Position numbers and translations under genes: made by a program. The notes below the pieces were generated by a model. That model did not search any database and was not told the DNA's origin. It saw nothing but the letters and a program-made list of their open reading frames with translations. Positions 16,943 through 26,421 of a stretch of 64,000 nt of DNA are shown in pieces. Source of the stretch: Lachnospiraceae bacterium (GTDB lineage Bacteria > Bacillota > Clostridia > Lachnospirales > Lachnospiraceae); NCBI GenBank assembly GCA_016283775.1, contig JAEENL010000187.1, forward strand, positions 1-64,000. Direction: 5' to 3'. Position 1 is the first letter of the stretch. Every line of letters begins with the position of its first letter.

Positions 16943-18088
16943 CTAAATATACCCCATCATCTCCGCAAGCCTTGCGTCGAACGTATGCTCGGCCTGCACT
17001 CTTTTTAGGCCGTTCTCCGCGATCTTTTGCCGCTCCGCATCATGTGAAAGATAGTAAGAAACCTTGTCCATAAGCTCCTCGCGGCTCTCAAAGCTCACCG
17101 CTTCTTTATCCGGCTCAAACAGCGCGTCCATATCCGGGCGCCTGTCCGTGAGAAGAAACCCTCCGCACCCGCATATATCAAAACACCTTAAGGGCACGCC
17201 GCAGACAATGCTGCGAAGTGTGATGTTCAAGTTTATCTTGGAATTCCCGAATACGAGCGGCATCTCGCGGAAATACTCCACAGGCCCAAGCTCGCTTGTT
17301 TTTGAATAATGGTGAACGGGATACTTTTCTTTGAGCATCGAGAGTATCTCTGTCCGCTCCGTGGACGTTATCTTCCTGTTTATGACATATTGCCCGTAAA
17401 GGTAGGCCGGGGTCTCCACGCCATCGTGATTCGGCGTGAGCCCGAGCACGCGCGTCATATCCGAAAGCACCGCATCGTCAAGACTCTCTTCCACAAAATT
17501 CCCCGAAAAGCACTGCAGCTGCCGTTTCATCAGGTCTTCCAGAAAATCACGCGTTTCGGGAAGGATGCTCTCCTTTATCCGGTCGTAATAGTTATGTCCC
17601 TCGTTATAGAGGCTCCCGACAAACGAGAGCTCACTCTTCCACCGCTCAGAGTCCTCGCACTCACCTATCGTGCGAAGGAGTCTTTGCGGCGCCGCAGCGA
17701 GCGGCATATAGTGCACCGTCGCTATCCCCTGCGACGAAAAACGTCTGTAAACTCCGGAATCAAACACAAAAATGATATTGCATTTGTTTATCACCGTGTA
17801 GTTAAAAAGCGCCACCTGAGGCTCGTCGTAGACCCACGCCATATAGCGCACCTGCTCCGCTTCGCATACCTTAGACACATCCGGAAAATAGTTCATGGAA
17901 AACACCACATCCGGGCGGTGTTTTTTTATGTCCTCGGAAAACGCAAAGCGGAAGGCCGGGTTGTCCCGGTCTTCCGATGGTTCAAAACGGCGCCTTATCA
18001 CAGTCACGCCTTTGTTTTTCATTTGCATGAACGCGTAATACACGTCCGGACCGCAGTAGCAGTTCCAATCAAGATACAATATCTTCAT
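16943..18088 (-). CDS. CgeB-like glycosyltransferase
   Basis: A 381-residue protein resembling the CgeB/DUF3880 group of GT-B glycosyltransferases. The N-terminal half has the Rossmann pattern MKILYLDWNCYCGPDV and the family segment RYMAWVYDEPQVALF. The C-terminal half has CGVPLRCFDICGCGGFLLTDRRPDM, followed by LFEPDKEAVSF, typical of the donor-binding domain. Family members decorate spores, flagellin or surface polysaccharides; the acceptor here is unknown. It lies 27 bases downstream of the NatB-type permease on the same strand. No signal peptide. Confidence 0.85.
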   Translation of the reverse strand: MKILYLDWNCYCGPDVYYAFMQMKNKGVTVIRRRFEPSEDRDNPAFRFAFSEDIKKHRPDVVFSMNYFPDVSKVCEAEQVRYMAWVYDEPQVALFNYTVINKCNIIFVFDSGVYRRFSSQGIATVHYMPLAAAPQRLLRTIGECEDSERWKSELSFVGSLYNEGHNYYDRIKESILPETRDFLEDLMKRQLQCFSGNFVEESLDDAVLSDMTRVLGLTPNHDGVETPAYLYGQYVINRKITSTERTEILSMLKEKYPVHHYSKTSELGPVEYFREMPLVFGNSKINLNITLRSIVCGVPLRCFDICGCGGFLLTDRRPDMDALFEPDKEAVSFESREELMDKVSYYLSHDAERQKIAENGLKRVQAEHTFDARLAEMMGYI

Positions 18089-18115
18089 TTTGCAAAATGG
18101 CCTGAAATCCAGTGT

Positions 18116-19348
18116 TTATGCGTTAAACATTACCTTTTCGGAATCAAAGGCTTTCTTGATGCCGAAGGTTACGATCGCTGCGCATACCACATTTCCGCAG
18201 ATGCTGAAGATCAGCTGCAGGGGTTCAAGAGCGTTCACCGCGATACCCTGGATGGCAAGCGCGCTTCCGTATACGGGGATCGCATACATGAAGTCCGCGG
18301 GAGTCTTTCCTGTGGTGAACATAGTGATCATGCCGAGAAGGATGACCACAATGTAAAGAGGCGATATCAGGCTGCTTGCCTGCTTGATGTCCTTTGCAAG
18401 GATGGAAAGGAGGCTCGTGATTGCAACAAAGAGATAAACAAGTGTGATCATGATGAGCACAAGTCCGATCACCTGCCAAGCGCTAAAGCTGAGCTTACCC
18501 ATGTCCCCGGCGTCATCTGCCACGCCCATGATCGACTTTGACATCGAACCCATGGAAAAGATCGAAGAAATGGCATAAACAACCGCGGAAATGCTTGCAA
18601 GGATCGAAAGGCCCGCAAGTTTTCCAAAGGCGATCTCGGATCTCTTGATAGGAGAAAGGAGAAGAGTCGCAAGGGTTCCGCGCTCCTTTTCGCCCGCAAC
18701 CGCGTCAACGCAAAGGCTCATGGCGCTTGCAAAGAGCATCATTACGATCATGTAAGGGAGCATCATGGAAAGGAACTGGCCGTTCTTCTTGTCCTCGTTT
18801 GCAATGATGGTCTCTGAGATGTTGAAAACAGTGAGCTGCTCAAGGTTTCCGATACGTTCGCTCTGAAGACCTGTCCTCAGAGGATCGACAACCATCGCGT
18901 TGAAGGTGGAAACGGCTGCGTTTCCGTAATTTGTGGTGCTGTTGTAGTAGAGCGAGATGTTCGGAATGGCGTCGCCGCTCTTTGTATATGCCTTGTATAC
19001 CTCGTCGAAATCCGTGTCAAACACTACCAGAAGGTCGGTGTCACCGTTGAGGATATCCTCTTTTATCTTGTCGATGGTGCCCATGCCCTCGCCAACGTAG
19101 GAAACCGTTGCGACTTTATCATAGCCGGAAGCCGCGATCACGTTTTTTGCATTTTCAGTTGCATTCTGTATGTAAACGGTGCTGACATGCTCCTCAACGT
19201 CCTTTGACATGCCGTCGACCATCATGCCCACAAGGTTAAAGATCACAAGCATGATGAGTGCGGGAAGGATGAACATGCTGAATATCATACGCTTGTCCTT
19301 GAACACACGGGCAAGCTCTTTTTTCATAACAAGACTTGCGTTTTTCAT
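18116..19348 (-). CDS. natB: ABC-2 type permease, NatB-like
   Basis: A 410-residue membrane protein with an N-terminal span, a large extracytoplasmic domain (about residues 50-200) and a C-terminal group of about five spans, the plan of NatB/YhaP-type ABC-2 exporters. It contains the KERGTLATLLLSPIKRSEI segment seen just before the spans in this family. Its start overlaps the natA stop by 4 bases (ATGA) after AAGGAA. Na+ extrusion is the activity of the B. subtilis relative, but the substrate here is not proven. Confidence 0.85.
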   Translation of the reverse strand: MKNASLVMKKELARVFKDKRMIFSMFILPALIMLVIFNLVGMMVDGMSKDVEEHVSTVYIQNATENAKNVIAASGYDKVATVSYVGEGMGTIDKIKEDILNGDTDLLVVFDTDFDEVYKAYTKSGDAIPNISLYYNSTTNYGNAAVSTFNAMVVDPLRTGLQSERIGNLEQLTVFNISETIIANEDKKNGQFLSMMLPYMIVMMLFASAMSLCVDAVAGEKERGTLATLLLSPIKRSEIAFGKLAGLSILASISAVVYAISSIFSMGSMSKSIMGVADDAGDMGKLSFSAWQVIGLVLIMITLVYLFVAITSLLSILAKDIKQASSLISPLYIVVILLGMITMFTTGKTPADFMYAIPVYGSALAIQGIAVNALEPLQLIFSICGNVVCAAIVTFGIKKAFDSEKVMFNA

Positions 19349-20157
19349 TTCCTTGCACCTCCGAAAGCCTTCTGAGGATTGTATTCCTCTTCTTTGTGGT
19401 TGTCGCGGTAGAGGACAAAGAAAGCATCCTCAAGGTCTGCGGCTCCTGTCTTTTCGACGATCTCAGGCACAGTGCCCTCGGCAACCTTGTGGCCGTCGAT
19501 GATGACGCCAATCCTGTCGCAGAGCTTTTCCGCCTCTGACATGATGTGTGTGGAGATGATGATGGTCTTTCCTTCGTCACGAAGGCTCTTTAAAAGGTCG
19601 AGCACAGACTTTGCGGTGATGACGTCAAGGCCGCTCGTAGGCTCGTCAAAAATAACGACCTGGGGATTATGTACCAGAGACACCACAATGGCTGCCTTCT
19701 GCTTCATACCTGTCGAAAGGCTCTCGATCTTTTTGTCCTCAAACGCGGTGATGCCGAAACGTCCGAAAAGGTCCGCTTTTCTTGCGGCGATCTCACTGTC
19801 TGTCATGCCGTGAGCATGTCCGAAAAACTCAAAAAGATACTTCGGTGTAAAGAAAGGATCAAGTTTTATCTCGTTGGTAAGGAATCCGAGAGACTCTCTC
19901 ACCTGTTCTCCTTCCTTCACGGTGTCATGCCCGCAGACCGCAACATGACCATCTGTAGGCGTAAGAAGTGTTGCAATGCAGCGGAGCGTGGTGGTCTTAC
20001 CCGCACCGTTGGGCCCCAAAAGCCCGTAGATCTCGCCCGGCTTTGCCGTAAACGAGATACCGTCGGCGGCACGCTTGATATTGCTGTTGGTCTTAAGCTG
20101 TGCCATCTTGCTCTTACTGAGTTTGTAAACCTTCGTAAGATCCTGAACCTCGATCAT
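19345..20157 (-). CDS. natA: ABC transporter ATP-binding protein, NatA-like
   Basis: A 270-residue ATPase with Walker A GPNGAGKTT, a signature region reading LSTGMKQKAAIVVSL and Walker B VVIFDEPTSGLD. The unusual TGMKQK form of the signature is typical of the NatA/CcmA-like export group. I choose ATG 20157, 10 bases after AGGAGG, since the ATG at 20166 is only one base from it. It forms a two-gene operon with natB and has its own promoter. Confidence 0.88.
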   Translation of the reverse strand: MIEVQDLTKVYKLSKSKMAQLKTNSNIKRAADGISFTAKPGEIYGLLGPNGAGKTTTLRCIATLLTPTDGHVAVCGHDTVKEGEQVRESLGFLTNEIKLDPFFTPKYLFEFFGHAHGMTDSEIAARKADLFGRFGITAFEDKKIESLSTGMKQKAAIVVSLVHNPQVVIFDEPTSGLDVITAKSVLDLLKSLRDEGKTIIISTHIMSEAEKLCDRIGVIIDGHKVAEGTVPEIVEKTGAADLEDAFFVLYRDNHKEEEYNPQKAFGGARK

Positions 20158-20215
20158 AACTCTCATTCCTCCTATAAAAATTCATTTAGTGCTTTACTCT
20201 GTTGATGTCCGCCAC

Positions 20216-20244
20216 ATTATACATTATCATGCCGGATATGTAAA
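20216..20244 (-). promoter_or_regulatory. Sigma-A promoter for natAB
   Basis: TTTACA (20239-20244) and TATAAT (20216-20221) on the minus strand, 17 bases apart. The -35 box abuts the terminator of the upstream gene. Confidence 0.75.
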
Positions 20245-20268
20245 GACGCACAAACGGAGGTTTGTGCG
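20240..20268 (-). terminator. Terminator of the GGDEF gene
   Basis: A perfect 9-bp stem (20247-20255 with 20260-20268) and a 4-base loop, followed on the minus strand by TCTTTAC. The T-run is short, so termination may be partial. Confidence 0.55.
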
Positions 20269-20338
20269 CCGGGTTTCCGTAGAGTTCGGAAAAATAAAGT
20301 CTTTTATTCATGCAAAACAGATGCCGGTTTCCAAAATC

Positions 20339-22789
20339 TCATCCGTCCAGTTTCTTTTTTTCCTCCTTGAGCCGCGCCTTGTCGGCGTACATGTTGTGGT
20401 CCGCGCGCGCAAAAACCGTCGTCACGTCTTCCCCGCTCTCATGCCTTGCGGTACCGCAGGCCACGACCAGCCCGCCCGTGCGCGTTGCACCGGCATTGTA
20501 CGCATTCATGTTTCCCACGAGCGTATCCAGATTTTCATAGTCGCCTTTTTCCACCACGACGGCAAACTCGTCACCGCCTATTCGGAAAACGGGACTGTGC
20601 TTAAAAGTATCGCAGATCAGCTTGCAGGCATCCTGAATATACTTGTCCCCCGCCTGATGTCCGCTTGTGTCGTTCACCTTCTTCAGTTCGTTCACATCGA
20701 GTATGACAAGCGCAAACTCAGCGTTCCGGTCCTCTGCGACCATCTTTTCCAGGCGGTTTGCTTCGTCAAGGTAGGCATATTTGTTCCTGATGCCTGTGAG
20801 AGCGTCGATGTTCACCTTGCTCTGAGCCTGGGCCAGACGCCTCGCGTATTCTTCTTCCCGCCTCACGTGAGAGTCGACGTCGCTGAGGCCCACGATAAGG
20901 CGCGCGCCTTCTTTTTCTTCCACCATCGCAGCCTTGATCTGTACAAAGTTTGCCCTGTCGTTCATCATAAAACGGACAGTTGTCGCAAATATGCCGTTAC
21001 TCTGTATTTCAGACAGCACCTCATCCCTTGTGATCGTCAAAAGGAACCTTTCACGGTCTTCTTCAAAAACAAGCTCCTTGGCATGTTCGCGTATGGAATC
21101 AAAAAACTCCGTTCCCTCCTCCGGAATGTTCAGCCCATTAAAACTTTTGACAGAGCTGAATTCACGATAGTGCCCCGTTTCCGGTTCCACGACATAGACG
21201 CACAAAAGATCGCCGGACAATGCACTGAGCCTTGTATACGCAAGGCTCTCCTCCTTTATGCGTTCGTTCATGGTCCTCTGGCGCACTTCTTCGTCCACGT
21301 CCGTCACTCCGACAACGATAAAGCGATCGTCATCCTCCATTCGTGATATCTGCATGTTAAAATAAGCCGGACCCCTTTCGGTGAGCATTCTGTAGGTCAA
21401 AAAGACATTCTTGTTCCTGTCGAGAGCATTCAGAAGCCTTTTCTTTTCAAGCATTTTGCGGACCATAGCGCGGTCTTCCGGATATATGAGGTTGTCAATA
21501 TCCCTGAGGCTTGCGTCAAAGAAATCCTCCCCGTGCTGCTCTTCTTCAAGCACGCCCGAATCATTTGTATGATATCCTCTGAACTCACCCGTCTCCAGGT
21601 TTACATAGAACAGATAAGCATACCCCCGTGCCAGAGTCTGTGCTATGTGCGACAAAATGATGCCTGTGCTCCGCGCCTTTTCGTACTCTTCTTTCGTTGT
21701 CGCGTTCTCTCTCTGAATACGGATAAGATCCGTCACATCCTGAGACATGCCAAGCGTGCACAGCCTTCCGGACGCATCCGTAAACTTCACCTTTGTCGTC
21801 TGGAACTGTCTCTGATTGCCCGCAGCATCGGGCACGTCTTCAAAAAAGATATATGGTTCATCCATGGAAAGCGCCAGTTTATCATCTTCAATGAAATGAG
21901 TGGCGGTCTCCTTGTCAAAAATCTCCATGTCGGTGAGGCCGACAACACCTTCAGGACTTGTTTTGTGGGCATATTCGGCAAACGCCTGATTACATGCAAG
22001 ATAAACTCCTGTTTCCGCATCCTTTGAAAAAGTAAGTCCCGGGATGTTGTCAAGAAGAGATGTCATGGATTGTTTGAGCTTTTTCACTTCATCCGCCTGT
22101 TCCAGACGCAAAAGATATTCTTCTCGCTGTGACTGCACCACGATAGTGCGGAGCATACTTATGCCAAGCATGTATGCCACCGCATAAATGGGAAGCATAG
22201 GGAAAAACACCTGAACAACAACAAAAACGGCTACGACCAGACCAAAGGAAGCGATCGCGCGGTATCTTTGCCTGTGCGCCATGGCTTCAGGACCGTTACG
22301 GACAGAAAGATATGCATAGAAATAGGTGAGTATATGAAGAAGGACCTGAGCGGTAAGAAGGAGATATCTTGCCCAGAGCGCCTTGTATGTACCGTTTTCG
22401 TCAATCGAAAACATCACAGGCACAAAAATATTCACTATCAAAAGACAGGTCACGGAAAATGCAGCGATGTGCCCAAACCACACAAGAAATCGGCCAAAAA
22501 AGCCTTTGTCGCTGAGATAGGCGACGACAAACCGCGTCCAGAGAAGCACTCCGACCGCCATCATAACAAAATAGACCGAAGTGTCGATGAAGAGAGGCAC
22601 AGGAAGAACCAATACATCAAGCACTCCCCAGAGGATATCGGTCACATAATAGAGCAGCACCGCATACAGAAACCGTCGGTATTCCTTCCAGGCGGCCGCA
22701 TCAAACACGCCATTCCCGCCAAAAAGAATGTCACGGTTTTCGATCAGAAGTATGATAAGCGCAAGCAGACCGATCGCAGAATAATACAT
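20339..22789 (-). CDS. Membrane PAS-GGDEF protein, probable diguanylate cyclase
   Basis: An 816-residue protein. The N terminus (to about residue 230) has seven or so hydrophobic segments, a membrane sensor. PAS-like domains follow, the clearest starting at SLLDNIPGLTFSKDAETG. The C-terminal GGDEF domain has an intact RIGGDEF motif at about 736-742, so c-di-GMP synthesis is likely. I see no RxxD inhibitory site at the usual position. I start it at ATG 22789 (AGAGG 7 bases upstream). The longer frame to 22903 runs through the promoter. It may act with the HD-GYP protein at 1333-2430. Confidence 0.88.
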   Translation of the reverse strand: MYYSAIGLLALIILLIENRDILFGGNGVFDAAAWKEYRRFLYAVLLYYVTDILWGVLDVLVLPVPLFIDTSVYFVMMAVGVLLWTRFVVAYLSDKGFFGRFLVWFGHIAAFSVTCLLIVNIFVPVMFSIDENGTYKALWARYLLLTAQVLLHILTYFYAYLSVRNGPEAMAHRQRYRAIASFGLVVAVFVVVQVFFPMLPIYAVAYMLGISMLRTIVVQSQREEYLLRLEQADEVKKLKQSMTSLLDNIPGLTFSKDAETGVYLACNQAFAEYAHKTSPEGVVGLTDMEIFDKETATHFIEDDKLALSMDEPYIFFEDVPDAAGNQRQFQTTKVKFTDASGRLCTLGMSQDVTDLIRIQRENATTKEEYEKARSTGIILSHIAQTLARGYAYLFYVNLETGEFRGYHTNDSGVLEEEQHGEDFFDASLRDIDNLIYPEDRAMVRKMLEKKRLLNALDRNKNVFLTYRMLTERGPAYFNMQISRMEDDDRFIVVGVTDVDEEVRQRTMNERIKEESLAYTRLSALSGDLLCVYVVEPETGHYREFSSVKSFNGLNIPEEGTEFFDSIREHAKELVFEEDRERFLLTITRDEVLSEIQSNGIFATTVRFMMNDRANFVQIKAAMVEEKEGARLIVGLSDVDSHVRREEEYARRLAQAQSKVNIDALTGIRNKYAYLDEANRLEKMVAEDRNAEFALVILDVNELKKVNDTSGHQAGDKYIQDACKLICDTFKHSPVFRIGGDEFAVVVEKGDYENLDTLVGNMNAYNAGATRTGGLVVACGTARHESGEDVTTVFARADHNMYADKARLKEEKKKLDG

Positions 22790-22873
22790 CCCGTATCCTC
22801 TCGTGTGAAATGTACCGGAAAGCAAAACACTCTCCCGGCAGGCCAGTGGGGTGCAAAATGTATAGATATAGAG

Positions 22874-22903
22874 ATTATAGCATATTCTGCATGAGAACCA
22901 CAA
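22874..22903 (-). promoter_or_regulatory. Sigma-A promoter for the GGDEF gene
   Basis: TTGTGG (22898-22903) and TATAAT (22874-22879) on the minus strand, 18 bases apart. Confidence 0.65.
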
Positions 22904-22927
22904 GGGGTTTGTTATTTAATCACAATG

Positions 22928-24712
22928 TCAGCGTTTCAGCCACTCTTCGACGTTTATGTATCTCACTTCGCCTACATCCTGTGTAGCTCCGCGGTACAAT
23001 ACATATTTTGCCGTGATGGTCCCATAGCGGTGTTCGGTCATTGCGCATTTTTGCGGATCTATCAGGTGCCTGTACTGTTCCTTGGCAATCTCACCACTGT
23101 GTTTTATCTCAAATATCTCGCAAGACGCATTCTCCGGGTCAAAGATCACCATATCGAACTCTCCTACGGCAAATTGAAGAACAAACACTTTCTTATCAGG
23201 GTATTTCAGCATTGTGTCCAACAATACGATGTCCTCTGTCATGCGCCCCATTATCTCGCTCCGTATACGCTCCAAAACGTATTTTTGTTCAGCAAGAGAG
23301 ATATCACCCATGCTGCTGTCCTGCATGAGGCTCTCTATCAAAGCTTCCGCCTGTGCATAGCGAAGTCCGGGCTGTGTAATGACTGTCCTGTCTCTCAACT
23401 TGTCCGCTGAGGGCAAGGAAAACACACCGACTTCGTATGTCAGATCAAGAAGGTTCAGGTATTCACGTATCTCCGCAACATGCTCATTTTTCAAGCTGAC
23501 CGTCTGCTCCTGTCTGTTCCGTATCTCCAGCAATCTCCGCAACCGCTCCGTGACCATGTCAATGTCGATAGTATCAAGCACATCCGTCGGCTTTTTACGG
23601 TCCTTCCTCAAGTTTTTGCGCGAGATATCCAGATCATTTGACCGGAAGTCTCTTGTCAGCACATCCAACGTAAAACGGTGATTCATGTCCTCTACGATCC
23701 TGTTTACCGCGCCTGTAAGTTCATCGTGCTCGTAAAGATCCTGTAGATGCCGGAAATGTCCGCCGTCCTGATATAGTTTAAGTGAATGCTGTATATTCCG
23801 CGCAATGGCACTGTCTACATATTCATCCGCGCCGTTTTTTCCGGCAAACGTGGATGTCTCGTTGTATTTAATACCGCTAACACTCATGGTCCCGCCGTAG
23901 CGGATATACTCATCAATGCCTTTTATTCCCAGCACGCGCTCAAACTCATGATAACTGATAAACGTTGTATGGAGCATTATGCACCGATCGTACAACTGCT
24001 CATCCTCCGAAAACAAAAAGCCGAGAGAATCCGTACCCGACAGCACTATCTTCATTCCGCTTGCGGCATATATATCCGAAAAAAGCGCAGCCCCGCCGAT
24101 AAAGTCCTCCATCAGCGTCACTTCATCAAAAAACACATATCGGAATCCCGATCGCTCCAACGCCTTTAGGTCACTGTTCACATCTGCAAGAGAATCCTTT
24201 GATGTGATCTGTACAAACGCTGTTTTTGAAAGTTCTGCCTCCGTCATCTCCGCAAGGATCTGACGTATCATCGTTGTTTTGCCGGTTCTGCGAAGACCGT
24301 ACAGGATAAGTACTTTATCCTGCTGCTCTCCGTAAATATACTCTTGCAGCTTCTCAAAGCAATCGCGTTTTTTATAATCACGGACAGGCTCAGCAAAGCT
24401 ACGTAGCAACTTCCCCGTTCTCACGTTTGTACGATATGCATAGCTGTCGGATCCAAGCACTATGGCAGCCGGTATCCTCTTTCGCAATACCTTCAGCTTT
24501 TCTTCCAGGCTTTTTCTTTTCTCTATCCCATCTTGCACCGCCTTTAATTCAGTCGCGGGGATGTATTTTTCTTTCCGCTTTTTATTCTCGGTCCAGCGCT
24601 GATAAAAATACTCTTTACCGTTTACGTTCTTTCGCCCTATGGAGCCTATCGGAAGCAGCGCTACCTGCTGCTCAAGTTCGGTTATCTTCTGCTGTATGTC
24701 CTGTTTTGCCAT
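22928..24712 (-). CDS. AAA ATPase with C-terminal DUF4143/PD-(D/E)XK-like domain
   Basis: A 594-residue cytoplasmic protein. Residues 1-80 are a charged coiled-coil-like segment. The ATPase has Walker A GLRRTGKT (139-146) and Walker B YVFFDEV (Asp196-Glu197). This family of archaeal/bacterial ATPases ends in a restriction-nuclease-like fold, and here Asp520 followed by EIFEIKH (Glu535, Lys537) fits a PD-(D/E)XK site. The role of such ATPases is poorly known; links to defence or mobile DNA have been suggested. It is a single gene whose promoter is covered by repeated TATACCC half-sites. Confidence 0.83.
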   Translation of the reverse strand: MAKQDIQQKITELEQQVALLPIGSIGRKNVNGKEYFYQRWTENKKRKEKYIPATELKAVQDGIEKRKSLEEKLKVLRKRIPAAIVLGSDSYAYRTNVRTGKLLRSFAEPVRDYKKRDCFEKLQEYIYGEQQDKVLILYGLRRTGKTTMIRQILAEMTEAELSKTAFVQITSKDSLADVNSDLKALERSGFRYVFFDEVTLMEDFIGGAALFSDIYAASGMKIVLSGTDSLGFLFSEDEQLYDRCIMLHTTFISYHEFERVLGIKGIDEYIRYGGTMSVSGIKYNETSTFAGKNGADEYVDSAIARNIQHSLKLYQDGGHFRHLQDLYEHDELTGAVNRIVEDMNHRFTLDVLTRDFRSNDLDISRKNLRKDRKKPTDVLDTIDIDMVTERLRRLLEIRNRQEQTVSLKNEHVAEIREYLNLLDLTYEVGVFSLPSADKLRDRTVITQPGLRYAQAEALIESLMQDSSMGDISLAEQKYVLERIRSEIMGRMTEDIVLLDTMLKYPDKKVFVLQFAVGEFDMVIFDPENASCEIFEIKHSGEIAKEQYRHLIDPQKCAMTEHRYGTITAKYVLYRGATQDVGEVRYINVEEWLKR

Positions 24713-24766
24713 ATCTATAGCCCTCCATCTGCTCAGCGCAAAATAAAGTTCATTCGTTGCAGGATC

Positions 24767-24812
24767 ATTATACCCGCTTTATACCCATCGCGCAAGGGTA
24801 TATTTGGGTATA
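24767..24812 (-). promoter_or_regulatory. Promoter with four TATACCC half-sites
   Basis: TATACCC occurs at 24769-24775 and 24780-24786, and its inverse GGGTATA at 24796-24802 and 24806-24812, spaced 10-11 bases so all lie on one helix face. The minus-strand promoter TTGCGC (24790-24795) and TATAAT (24767-24772, 17-base spacer) lies within this array, so a bound regulator would block RNA polymerase. Confidence 0.7.
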
Positions 24813-24903
24813 AAAGAACGTAAAAAACACAGAGGAGACGTGGTTTCAACAGATCTCCTCCGTAAAGCTACAATAATAAACATTTAACCCGGCAGCATCT
24901 ATC

Positions 24904-26421
24904 CTAATCTCTCACCACTTCGGGCCCTTCCTGCCCTTCAACTATGACGTTTTCTATATTCACCGTTTCAACGTTGTGGAAGATAAGGCCGCGCTTGCAG
25001 CATTCCTCGGCATTTGTCATCATTGCGCAGGCGCCCTTTGATGCATCCTCCTTCATCGTGAAGGTGACGTTTTTGATGGTCACTTCTTTTACAGGCATCT
25101 CGGGAAGGCCGTAGCAGTATGCAGCTGCCCATTCGCAGTCGGTGCAGACCATATCGTGGAAGTAAAACGAGCCGAGATAAGGCGTCCTGTCATCCACCGG
25201 GAGCTTTTCCTTGCTCCAGACGTACTCCGTCTTTCCGTCAGGATCGCAGTAATAAAACATGTTGATGACGATAGGCGTGAGCACGTTATCCATGCGGATA
25301 TTTGAAAACTCAACGCCGTCGATCACGGCATATTTTCCGCGGCCGCGCCTCGTCTTTATGCGAAGTCCCCTGTCGGTATGCAGGAAATAGCACTGGCTCA
25401 CGCTTAAGTCCTTCACTCCGCCGGACATCTCACTTCCGAGCACCACGCCGCCGTGTGCGTATTCCATGAGGCAGTTCCGGATAACATGAAAGGACGCGGG
25501 CGTCCGGTATTTCATGCCCATATACATCTTGCCCGATTTGATAGCAATGGCGTCGTCGCCCACAGAAAAGCGCACACCGATGTAGTTCACCCTTGTACAG
25601 CTCTCGGGGTCCGATCCGTCGGTGTTTGGGCTGTTTTTGGGCGCCTTTATGGCAATGTCATAGAAACTGATATCCTTTGAGAAAAAGGGATGCAGGTTCC
25701 ACGCGGGAGAGTTCTGCCCTGTTACGCCGTGGAACGTGATATTTTCACATCTGTTGAGAAAAACAAGCTTGGGCCTTGCGATCTCGCGTCCCTTGGGATT
25801 TTGCCACCAGGTGGAATTTTGCGCGTTTGCGTCTATCACGCCGCGTCCCACCACCGACACGTTTTTCAGATAGTGGCCGCTTATAAAGCTCTGGCGGCAC
25901 TTGTGAGGTTCTCCTTCCCAGGAAGAAAACTGCCTTGCTTCGCCTGTCTCAGCGTCCGCAATCTCGCCGGGCCACACAGGATAGTGCTCCTCGTCGGTAT
26001 CACCCAGAAGTGTCGCGCCCTCGCAAAGCTCAAGCGTCATGTCGCTCTTCAGCACAAGCGGACCGGTGTAATACACGCCGGATTCCACACGCACCCTGCC
26101 GTACAGAGGACACGCAAAAATGGCGCTCTGGAGCGCCACCGTATCATTCGTCACGCCGTCTCCCACCGTTCCGAAATCACGCGCACTTATGCATGCGCTC
26201 TCGGCAAGTGTGGAAAACCTGTATTCATCTTCGCCGATCTGTACCAGATACTCCGTCGAAGGAGCGAGGTCAAACAATGAAAAAACATTCGTCTTTACGT
26301 CTTCGAGCACTTTTTTGCCGTCAAGCAGGACATCGAAACTCTCCGGCGCGTAATAGGCTGTATCGTTCAAAAGCTCAAAACAGACAGACACCGACGAAAC
26401 ATAGACCTGCCTAATCTTCAT
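24904..26421 (-). CDS. Glycoside hydrolase family 28 (polygalacturonase-type)
   Basis: A 505-residue right-handed beta-helix enzyme acting on pectin-derived galacturonans. Motifs in order: a fibronectin-like N-terminal segment, the DFGTVGDGVTNDTVALQSAI opening of the helix, NTDGSDP, the catalytic GDDAIAIKSG, a GGVVLGSE segment and RIKTRRGRG. No signal peptide, so it probably trims imported oligogalacturonides inside the cell, as an exo-enzyme. I use ATG 26421 after AGGAGG. It overlaps the AraC gene by 11 bases and forms an operon with it. Confidence 0.92.
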   Translation of the reverse strand: MKIRQVYVSSVSVCFELLNDTAYYAPESFDVLLDGKKVLEDVKTNVFSLFDLAPSTEYLVQIGEDEYRFSTLAESACISARDFGTVGDGVTNDTVALQSAIFACPLYGRVRVESGVYYTGPLVLKSDMTLELCEGATLLGDTDEEHYPVWPGEIADAETGEARQFSSWEGEPHKCRQSFISGHYLKNVSVVGRGVIDANAQNSTWWQNPKGREIARPKLVFLNRCENITFHGVTGQNSPAWNLHPFFSKDISFYDIAIKAPKNSPNTDGSDPESCTRVNYIGVRFSVGDDAIAIKSGKMYMGMKYRTPASFHVIRNCLMEYAHGGVVLGSEMSGGVKDLSVSQCYFLHTDRGLRIKTRRGRGKYAVIDGVEFSNIRMDNVLTPIVINMFYYCDPDGKTEYVWSKEKLPVDDRTPYLGSFYFHDMVCTDCEWAAAYCYGLPEMPVKEVTIKNVTFTMKEDASKGACAMMTNAEECCKRGLIFHNVETVNIENVIVEGQEGPEVVRD

